A stretch of 35,793 nucleotides of DNA, from assembly GCF_003429085.1 (NCBI RefSeq), contig NZ_QVTC01000068.1, positions 1 through 35,793 on the forward strand, given 5' to 3'. Under the pieces are notes generated by a model, which ran no database searches, was not told where the DNA came from, and worked only from the letters and a program-made list of their open reading frames with translations. A program made the translations under genes and the position numbers. This document shows positions 29,839-35,793 of this stretch, one piece after another (positions within the stretch are counted from its first letter, which is position 1; the number at the start of each line of letters is the position of its first letter). This DNA is from Bacillus sp. V59.32b. GTDB taxonomy: Bacteria > Bacillota > Bacilli > Bacillales > DSM-1321.

Positions 29839-31674
29839 TTATTTTTTCGGTGTTGTATCGTCCATTTTCAAAACAGCCATGAAGGCTTCCTGAGGCACTT
29901 CTACAGAACCAACCTGCTTCATGCGTTTCTTACCTTCTTTTTGCTTTTCAAGAAGCTTCCGTTTACGGGAAATATCTCCGCCGTAACATTTGGCAAGCAC
30001 GTTCTTACGCATTGCGCTGATTGTGGAACGGGCGACGATTTTTTGCCCAATTGCCGCCTGAATCGGCACTTCGAATTGCTGCCTTGGGATTAATTTCTTA
30101 AGCTTCTCAACAATTACTTTTCCGCGTTCATAAGCAAAGTCATTATGAACAATAAAGCTTAAAGCATCCACGGTTTCAGCATTAAGGAGGATATCCATTT
30201 TAACAAGCTTGGAAGGCTTGTAGCCAATCAGCTCATAGTCAAAGGAGGCATATCCCTTTGTATTCGACTTCAACTGGTCAAAGAAATCATAGACAATTTC
30301 CGATAGCGGGATTTCATAAACAATGCTGACCCTCGTTTCATCCATATACTGCATATCGATGAAGATTCCACGTTTATCCTGGCAAAGCTCCATGATTGAG
30401 CCGACGTAGTCGTTAGGCGCCATCATCGTCGCCTTTACGTATGGTTCTTCAACTCGATCTATTTTTTGCTGTTCCGGCATATTAGACGGATTATCGACCT
30501 TCAGCTGAGTTCCATCCGTCATGATGACATCATAGATAACGCTCGGTGCAGTCGTGATCAAATCGATATTGAACTCCCGCTCGATCCGTTCCTGGATAAT
30601 TTCCATATGAAGCAGACCAAGGAAACCGCAGCGGAAGCCGAAACCAAGTGCCTGGGATGATTCCGGTTCAAATTGAAGGGCTGAATCATTGAGCTCCAGC
30701 TTTTCGAGCGCTTCACGCAAATCGTTAAATTTGGAAGAATCAATGGGATACAAACCGCAGTATACCATTGGGTTGAGTTTCCGATAACCCGGCAGCGCTT
30801 CTACAGCCCCGCCCTTGGCGTTTGTGATCGTATCACCAACGCGAGTATCTCCGACGTTTTTAATGGCGGCTGTCAAAAATCCTACATCACCGACAGTGAG
30901 TTCATCAACGCTCATTTCTTTTGGTGTATGCACACCAACTTCAATGACTTCAAATTCCTTTCCGGTAGCCATCATCTTGATTTTATCTCCCGGCTTCACA
31001 GAACCTTCCATAATACGGATATACGCAACAACCCCACGATACGCATCATAAAACGAATCAAAAATAAGCGCTTTTAATGGAGCATCCGGATCCCCTTCAG
31101 GCGGTGGAACAAGTTCGACGACCTGTTCAAGAATCTCTTCTATCCCGATTCCCGCTTTCGCAGATGCCAGTACGGCTTCAGATGCATCAAGACCAATCAC
31201 ATCTTCAATTTCAGCGCGGACCCGCTCAGGATCTGCGCTCGGTAAATCTATTTTGTTAATGATCGGAAGAATCTCCAGATTATTATCGAGAGCAAGATAC
31301 ACGTTTGCAAGCGTTTGGGCTTCGATTCCCTGGGCCGCATCAACGACCAGAATCGCACCTTCACAGGCAGCCAGGCTTCGGGATACCTCGTAAGTGAAAT
31401 CCACGTGTCCCGGTGTATCAATGAGGTGGAACGTATACTCCTCCCCATCCTTCGCATTATATTTCAATTGAACCGCATTTAATTTAATCGTAATACCACG
31501 TTCGCGCTCAAGATCCATAGAATCCAACAGCTGGCTCTTCATCTCACGTTGAGCCAGGGCGTTCGTCTTTTCTAAAATACGATCGGCCAGAGTGGACTTT
31601 CCATGGTCAATGTGAGCGATAATGGAAAAGTTACGAATTTTTGATTGCCTCTTTATTTTTTCTTCTCTATTCAT
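29839..31674 (-). CDS. lepA: Elongation factor 4 (LepA), ribosome back-translocating GTPase
   Basis: This 611-residue translational GTPase has the P-loop AHIDHGKST at residues 20-28, then DTPGH and NKIDLP. The C-terminal half has the LepA-specific domains ([20 protein letters not shown] near the end). I start at ATG 31674, eight bases after GGAG; an in-frame GTG three codons earlier is less likely. It has a good sigma-A promoter and is followed by a terminator and hemW. Confidence 0.98.
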   Translation of the reverse strand: MNREEKIKRQSKIRNFSIIAHIDHGKSTLADRILEKTNALAQREMKSQLLDSMDLERERGITIKLNAVQLKYNAKDGEEYTFHLIDTPGHVDFTYEVSRSLAACEGAILVVDAAQGIEAQTLANVYLALDNNLEILPIINKIDLPSADPERVRAEIEDVIGLDASEAVLASAKAGIGIEEILEQVVELVPPPEGDPDAPLKALIFDSFYDAYRGVVAYIRIMEGSVKPGDKIKMMATGKEFEVIEVGVHTPKEMSVDELTVGDVGFLTAAIKNVGDTRVGDTITNAKGGAVEALPGYRKLNPMVYCGLYPIDSSKFNDLREALEKLELNDSALQFEPESSQALGFGFRCGFLGLLHMEIIQERIEREFNIDLITTAPSVIYDVIMTDGTQLKVDNPSNMPEQQKIDRVEEPYVKATMMAPNDYVGSIMELCQDKRGIFIDMQYMDETRVSIVYEIPLSEIVYDFFDQLKSNTKGYASFDYELIGYKPSKLVKMDILLNAETVDALSFIVHNDFAYERGKVIVEKLKKLIPRQQFEVPIQAAIGQKIVARSTISAMRKNVLAKCYGGDISRKRKLLEKQKEGKKRMKQVGSVEVPQEAFMAVLKMDDTTPKK

Positions 31675-31704
31675 AACGTTCACTCCTACAATGCACTATT
31701 TCTG

Positions 31705-31733
31705 ATTATAGCAGTACGATACGCAAGATTCAA
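31705..31733 (-). promoter_or_regulatory. Sigma-A promoter of lepA
   Basis: The minus strand reads TTGAAT (31733-31728), a 17-bp spacer and a perfect TATAAT (31710-31705). It lies directly after the terminator at 31738-31766 and about 30 bp before the lepA start. Confidence 0.82.
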
Positions 31734-31737
31734 TCAT

Positions 31738-31766
31738 AAGAAAAAGCAAGCATCGGATGCTTGCTT
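31738..31766 (-). terminator. Rho-independent terminator after array 3
   Basis: GCAAGCAT (31746-31753) pairs with ATGCTTGC (31757-31764), extended by two A-T pairs. On the minus strand TTTTTCTTATG follows. It closes gpr-spoIIP-yqxA or a part of it, but lies 540 bp past the yqxA stop, on the far side of the repeat array. Confidence 0.82.
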
Positions 31767-31778
31767 CCTGAAAATGGA

Positions 31779-32290
31779 GATATCCGTGAATATTTTGGAT
31801 TTCGGTGATATCTTGAGGTTCGGTGATAAATTCTAGATTTCGGTGATATATCTCAGATTCCGGTGATATATTTCGAATTTCGGTGATATCTCTAATTTCG
31901 TTGATATACCCCAGATTTTGGTGATATATTTCAGATTTCGATGATATATCTCAGATTCCGGGCATATCCCCATTTCGGTGAAATTCAAGTTTCGGTCATA
32001 TCTCACATTTCGAGCATATATCTCACATTTCGAGCATATATCTCAAATTCCGGGCATATATCCTAAGTTTTCGAGCATATATCTAAAATTCCAGTCATAT
32101 ATCTCAGATTTAGGGCATATATCTCACATTCCGGGCATATCCTGTATTTCGGTGATATTCAAGTTTCGGTCATATCTCACATTTCGGGCATATATCTTAA
32201 ATTCCGGGCATATCCCATTTTAGAGTATATCTCGATTTAGAGTTATCTCTGATTACGGTGACATCTCCAAAACTTCGGAAACATCCCAGT
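31779..32290. repeat. Degenerate ~20-bp tandem repeat array 3, about 27 units, downstream of yqxA
   Basis: Plus-strand units resemble TTTCGGTGATATATCTCAGA on the left and TTTCGAGCATATATCTCACA toward the right, with spacings of 16-21 bp. (G/C)ATA anchors run from 31779 to about 32280. A 41-bp block at 31972-32012 recurs at 32146-32186 with one mismatch, so segments have been duplicated within it. It contains no unique spacers and no gene; an 81-codon frame on the plus strand is only the repeat. It lies between the yqxA stop and the terminator, hence probably in the transcript. Confidence 0.92.
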
Positions 32291-32304
32291 TTACTGCAAA
32301 ACAA

Positions 32305-32640
32305 TCATATCAACGAAGTAAGCTTCTGAACTAACGCTTGAAACCCCGCTGAAATAACTTCTGACAGCTTTTTACCGATGGAGGAGAAAAAGTTGAATGC
32401 CTTCATTTCTTCGAGCTTCTCTTTCTTTTTCTCTAAATCATGGCTCGTTACCTTTTGGCCGAGAATCGCGGCTTCCATGTCCCCTTGATTCGATTCCTTT
32501 ACGGTAAAGGCACTGCTCATGGCCGGGTCATCATAGCCTTTCATGTTCTTCATACCTTGATTCGCATGCTGCATCCCAACCAAAATCCCAAAAAACAAAA
32601 TGAGCACAAGTCCTGCGCATTTAAGTGAAAATCGAACCAT
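32305..32640 (-). CDS. yqxA: YqxA family protein (DUF3679)
   Basis: This 111-residue protein has an N-terminal hydrophobic segment (about residues 5-25), either a signal peptide or an anchor, then a charged part with a coiled-coil stretch (EKKKEKLEEMK). Its position between spoIIP and lepA and its sequence match YqxA of B. subtilis. The function is unknown. The ATG at 32640 follows AAAGGAGTACCTCATA and lies 18 bp after spoIIP, which suggests co-expression. Confidence 0.88.
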   Translation of the reverse strand: MVRFSLKCAGLVLILFFGILVGMQHANQGMKNMKGYDDPAMSSAFTVKESNQGDMEAAILGQKVTSHDLEKKKEKLEEMKAFNFFSSIGKKLSEVISAGFQALVQKLTSLI

Positions 32641-32658
32641 TATGAGGTACTCCTTTCA

Positions 32659-33858
32659 TCATTGTGCTTTCTTCTTTTCTGAAGAACCAGTTACTTCCTC
32701 GGCATCCCAATAAAATTCGCTAAAGACATCTGCAAAAGCGGCAGTGGTCAAGTACATTTCTTCAAATGTGTTATCGACTCCACCTATCTCGAGCAGCATC
32801 GCATTTTCGGATAAATCCTGATTATAGACGCTGTTATATCCGGATTGATTATGTTGAATAATCCCCCTTGACAGTCCTGGATATTCTTTTTGTAGTGTCT
32901 TGTGCAGTTTATTGGCAAGCACGAGATTCTTTTCGGAATTAGGATTTTTGCCACCAATGACGAACGCAATTTTTGCATAACTCTTTCCTTTTATCGAAAT
33001 GGTCGTATCTTTTTTTCGTCTTGAATCCCGGTGAATATCAATAAAGTATTCCAGATCCTTATTCGTAGCCATAACAGCTTCGACTAACCCTCTTGATTCC
33101 TGATATGACCTAGGATATTTTAATCCTTTTTCAGTTAATCTAGCCATGATATCACTTTGATCAACCGATGAGCCAATGCCCTTATCCAAAAGATCCTGCG
33201 ACATTCGTTCTCCGAGCTTGGTAACGTTAATTTTCGAATGCTGAGCATGATTAGGGTTTTTCACACCTTTTAAATACGGCAAAAAAGACTCCCGGTTATG
33301 TGTATGATAAATATGGACGACCTTTCTGCCATTTGTTGTCACCGCTGGAGATTCTCCGTCCTGCTGTTCAGACTCTTCCAGCTTTTCAACGTTTTGCAAG
33401 GCCGCGTCTTTTTCCTCTTGTAACAAATGATCGGGCGGCGCTGATTCTATCGGCATATTCGTATAATTCGTGCCTTCACCCGCGACGATTATTTCACTGT
33501 CGAAAATAGAGAACCCCGGCAGTTCCCTGCCAAGAAGGCTCCGCGGGTCATCTAATGAGATATTGGCTGACATCTTTAATATTTGCCGAGTAAACCCAGT
33601 GGAGGTTTTCCCTTCAGGCACCACCTGAAAAAAATGATGGTTTTCATTAGCTAGCAATGTATATAACAGCTTTCCCGAAAACTGGTTGGTAACCGTATGA
33701 ACCGATTGTGAAGAGATTCTATATTCGGGTCTCAGCGACGTTAATATTCCACTCAAGGAAAAAAATAAAAGTAGCGATGCGAGAATCAATAGAAAACCCT
33801 TCACAATCACTGAACCATTGACTACTGCGATTATTCCTGCGTTGCGGTTTCTCTTCAT
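32659..33858 (-). CDS. spoIIP: Stage II sporulation protein P, peptidoglycan amidase/endopeptidase
   Basis: This 399-residue membrane-anchored hydrolase of the engulfment machine acts with SpoIID and SpoIIM. A membrane helix (about residues 17-40) is followed by an extracytoplasmic linker and the amidase domain with VHIYHTHNRESF (183-192 region), FIDIHRDS and LLEIGGVDNT, which carry the zinc and catalytic residues. The ATG at 33858 follows AAAGGGTGGAAGG. A candidate sigma-E -10 lies 33 bp upstream. It is 79 bp after gpr and 18 bp before yqxA. Confidence 0.96.
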   Translation of the reverse strand: MKRNRNAGIIAVVNGSVIVKGFLLILASLLLFFSLSGILTSLRPEYRISSQSVHTVTNQFSGKLLYTLLANENHHFFQVVPEGKTSTGFTRQILKMSANISLDDPRSLLGRELPGFSIFDSEIIVAGEGTNYTNMPIESAPPDHLLQEEKDAALQNVEKLEESEQQDGESPAVTTNGRKVVHIYHTHNRESFLPYLKGVKNPNHAQHSKINVTKLGERMSQDLLDKGIGSSVDQSDIMARLTEKGLKYPRSYQESRGLVEAVMATNKDLEYFIDIHRDSRRKKDTTISIKGKSYAKIAFVIGGKNPNSEKNLVLANKLHKTLQKEYPGLSRGIIQHNQSGYNSVYNQDLSENAMLLEIGGVDNTFEEMYLTTAAFADVFSEFYWDAEEVTGSSEKKKAQ

Positions 33859-33890
33859 CCTTCCACCCTTTCTAAACGCTTGTCTACTAA

Positions 33891-33919
33891 TACGTATGAC
33901 TTTGATAGAAAGAGTAGAA
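33891..33919 (-). promoter_or_regulatory. Candidate sigma-E promoter of spoIIP
   Basis: The minus strand has CATACGTA (33898-33891), close to the sigma-E -10 CATACANT. TTCTAC lies 15 bp upstream (33919-33914) in place of a good -35. spoIIP is a sigma-E gene in B. subtilis, which supports it. The -35 does not. Confidence 0.4.
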
Positions 33920-33937
33920 CAGGAATTTCAGGATAGG

Positions 33938-35056
33938 TTACCTCGTATAGTAGCCTGTGTTATCCTGATTAATCGAATGATGAAGCGCCGCGTTTAAGCC
34001 GTTTGCGAGCAAGTTAGCCATATCTTCGATAAACACGTCCACTTCCTTTGGTGTCACCATCAGGTTATGCCCCAGTGGCGAAAGAACTTCCGAAATCAAG
34101 CCTCGTTTTTCCTCCTCCGATAACGTTCCTACTATTCCGAGAAAAGTCTGGCGGTGTTCTTCACCGGGCAAGTCTTCTTCCGTCAGTTTTTTCTTCTTTC
34201 CAAAGCTGAATCCGGCCGGGACAAGTGATCGTGAAGGCCTGTCACCTTCCCGTAGTTCATTCCCAAAATGCTTCAGGATAAAATCAATCGTGTCACTTGT
34301 AATCGATACCGCATCGACCACTGTCGGAACCCCGACCGCAATGACTGGTATCCCGAGCGTTTCCTTGCTCAGCTCTTTTCGTTTGTTTCCTACCCCCGAG
34401 CCCGGATGAATTCCAGAATCAGTAACCTGAATAGTAGAGTTGACTCTCTCAATCGACCGAGCCGCTAGTGCATCAATCGCAATCACGAAATCTGGTTTGC
34501 TTTTTTCAATAACACCCAGGATGACATCACTGGTCTCGATTCCGGTAATGCCCATAACGCCCGGCGCAAATCCGCTGACCGGACGAAACCCTTCCTGCAC
34601 TGATTCAGGCTGCAGTTTAAATAAATGTCTCGTAATGACCAGATTTTCTACTACCGCTGGCCCGATTGCATCAGGTGTGACATTCCAGTTCCCGAGCCCC
34701 ACTACGAGACAACTGCTGTCCCTTGGTATATTCATACGCTTTAAAAAAAGAGCCAGTTCCTCAGCGAATACTTTCTCTACTTTCTTTTGCAGCTCTGTAT
34801 CAGACTCCCGGATTCCCTGGACTTCTATCGTCAGGTAGCTGCCCTGTTTCTTCCCTAGCTCTTTTTCACCTTCTGCGGTAACCTCAACGAGGGAAATCTT
34901 TAAGTCGTCCACTTCTTTTTCTTTTATAATAACGCCCTGGATTTGAGAGACATTTTTTTCATCGGCAACACCTTTTTGATTAAGTCTCATTTCTCTGGCT
35001 TCTATAGCCAAATCGGTACGGACAGAATAATTGCTTAAATCAAGGTTACTTTTCAT
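33938..35056 (-). CDS. gpr: Spore germination protease GPR
   Basis: This 372-residue protease degrades small acid-soluble spore proteins on germination. It is made as an inactive zymogen and trimmed by itself. The [10 protein letters not shown] junction is at residues 11-20, so the propeptide probably ends after D15. The core has [27 protein letters not shown] and [10 protein letters not shown], conserved in this family. The ATG at 35056 follows TTAGGAGG. I could not find a convincing sigma-F or sigma-G promoter upstream. Confidence 0.97.
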   Translation of the reverse strand: MKSNLDLSNYSVRTDLAIEAREMRLNQKGVADEKNVSQIQGVIIKEKEVDDLKISLVEVTAEGEKELGKKQGSYLTIEVQGIRESDTELQKKVEKVFAEELALFLKRMNIPRDSSCLVVGLGNWNVTPDAIGPAVVENLVITRHLFKLQPESVQEGFRPVSGFAPGVMGITGIETSDVILGVIEKSKPDFVIAIDALAARSIERVNSTIQVTDSGIHPGSGVGNKRKELSKETLGIPVIAVGVPTVVDAVSITSDTIDFILKHFGNELREGDRPSRSLVPAGFSFGKKKKLTEEDLPGEEHRQTFLGIVGTLSEEEKRGLISEVLSPLGHNLMVTPKEVDVFIEDMANLLANGLNAALHHSINQDNTGYYTR

Positions 35057-35220
35057 AGCGGCCTCCTAATTTGCAAATCAATCATATTCATTCTAGTATT
35101 TTCCAAAATCCTTTATATCATTCTGACTATTTTTCTTTTTTAATATTCGCCGTTGTGATACAATATCGCTTACCGGGATAAATTTTTGTTGAATACAATC
35201 ATTCCTTTTCAATTCCGATA

Positions 35221-35249
35221 TTGCAATAAAAGGCACAGTCTGATAAAAT
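35221..35249 (+). promoter_or_regulatory. Sigma-A promoter of rpsT
   Basis: TTGCAA (35221-35226), a 17-bp spacer and TAAAAT (35244-35249) lie about 75 bp before the rpsT start. The leader of ~70 bases might carry a regulatory fold, but I see no clear one. Confidence 0.65.
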
Positions 35250-35327
35250 ATCACTTGTGCTATTTAAGTATCGATTTGAAAAGTCGAGTTCATATAGTCT
35301 CGATTTCTTGTGTAGGAGGTGAACGGA

Positions 35328-35594
35328 ATGCCAAACATTAAATCTGCTATTAAACGTGTGAAAACAAGCGACGAGTCACGTGCTCATAACGCAACTGTGA
35401 AATCTACAATGCGTACTTCTGTGAAAAACGTTGAAGTTGCATTAGCAAACAATGAAGTTGAAGCTGCTAAAGAAGCTCTTTTAACAGCATCTAAAAAGTT
35501 AGACAAGGCTGCATCTAAAGGATTAATCCACAAAAATGCGGCAGCCCGTAAAAAATCTCGTTTAACGAAAAGACTAAATTCATTAAACGCATAA
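35328..35594 (+). CDS. rpsT: 30S ribosomal protein S20
   Basis: This 88-residue S20 is an alpha-helical protein of the body of the 30S subunit that binds 16S rRNA early. It begins [13 protein letters not shown] and ends in [19 protein letters not shown], the typical S20 pattern. The ATG at 35328 lies eight bases after GGAGG; the upstream in-frame GTG is inside the binding site. It is divergent from gpr and has its own terminator. Confidence 0.98.
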   Translation: MPNIKSAIKRVKTSDESRAHNATVKSTMRTSVKNVEVALANNEVEAAKEALLTASKKLDKAASKGLIHKNAAARKKSRLTKRLNSLNA

Positions 35595-35603
35595 TGAATG
35601 ATG

Positions 35604-35631
35604 AACGATCCGCTATCGGGTCGTTTTTTTT
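35604..35631 (+). terminator. Rho-independent terminator of rpsT
   Basis: AACGATCC (35604-35611) and GGGTCGTT (35618-35625) form an 8-bp stem with one G-U pair and a 6-base loop, followed by a long T run. It lies just past the rpsT stop. Confidence 0.85.
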
Positions 35632-35650
35632 ATGCGGTGAAAACATCTGC

Positions 35651-35684
35651 AAAAAGAGCTTCGGGAACATTTCCGAAGCCCTTT
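35651..35684 (-). terminator. Hairpin for a minus-strand gene beyond the right edge
   Basis: GCTTCGG (35659-35665) and CCGAAGC (35674-35680) form a stem with inner A-T pairs, with TTTTT on the minus-strand side and TTTT on the plus-strand side. In B. subtilis holA ends convergently with rpsT here, so it probably terminates that gene. Confidence 0.7.
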
Positions 35685-35720
35685 TAATATTTTCCAAATC
35701 CTCTGTATTACTAACATTTT

Positions 35721-35793
35721 GGCTCTGTTAAACGATAATGTTGTTTTGGGAAGGGAATCTGCGAGACTCCTGCGGAAAAACGGGCTGGCAAGA
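35721..35793. repeat. Right-end copy of the dispersed repeat, inverted relative to the left end
   Basis: GGCTCTGTTAAACG begins a stretch whose reverse complement matches positions 1-67 with one indel and one substitution (35721-35786). The last seven bases extend past the left copy. The end of the window cuts the element. The pair suggests that both ends of this sequence lie in a repeated element, not that the region is a transposon. Confidence 0.8.

Noticed and set aside
31978-32223. 81-codon open frame on the plus strand in array 3
   Set aside because: It is built wholly from the repeat units, has no ribosome binding site, and matches no family I know.
35057-35160. Sigma-G promoter of gpr
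   Set aside because: TGATATA and CTAGAAT lie at about the right distance, but both boxes match the consensus poorly, so I do not annotate it.

Overview
The window is a stretch of Bacillaceae chromosome, from an endospore-forming Bacillus in the broad sense. The case rests on gene order and on sporulation genes. The order matches the Bacillus subtilis block from yqfL through glyS/glyQ, recO, era, phoH, rpsU and dnaK to spoIIP, gpr and rpsT almost gene for gene. yqfC, yqfD, spoIIP and gpr are sporulation or germination genes. I cannot name the species. All genes lie on the minus strand except yqeW and rpsT.

Layout, left to right. Positions 1-1022 hold dispersed repeats, including two abutting ~310-bp copies, and the yqfL terminator. 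Positions 1023-5843 hold yqfL and ccpN (gluconeogenic regulation) and a T-box controlled glycyl-tRNA synthetase operon (glyQ, glyS). Positions 6056-11536 hold pgpH, ybeY, dgkA, cdd, era, yqzL and recO. Positions 11674-17179 hold two modules. One is a sigma-W type operon, nfeD/yqeZ-floA-yqfB. The other is yqfC-yqfD-phoH, separated from the first by a hairpin that contains a candidate sigma-E promoter. Positions 17218-19867 hold yqeY, rpsU, the divergent transporter gene yqeW, and deoC. Positions 19880-28614 hold the class I heat-shock cluster hrcA-grpE-dnaK, with a CIRCE operator, and then dnaJ-prmA-rsmE-mtaB. Positions 28619-31733 hold lepA and hemW. Positions 31738-35056 hold gpr, spoIIP and yqxA. 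rpsT closes the right side.

The strongest structure not explained by genes is a set of three intergenic arrays of degenerate tandem repeats, each with a period of about 20 bp. They lie downstream of recO (about 9 units), dnaK (23 units) and yqxA (about 27 units). Each array has its own sequence but the same period, roughly two helical turns. None has the repeat-spacer structure of CRISPR. The dnaK array follows a strong terminator and separates dnaK from dnaJ. The yqxA array lies before the terminator and is probably transcribed as a 3' UTR. I know of no name for this class.

The window ends are an inverted pair of ~66-bp repeats, so the window is probably a contig that broke at dispersed repeats. 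No tRNA or rRNA genes, prophage, transposase genes or CRISPR arrays were seen.
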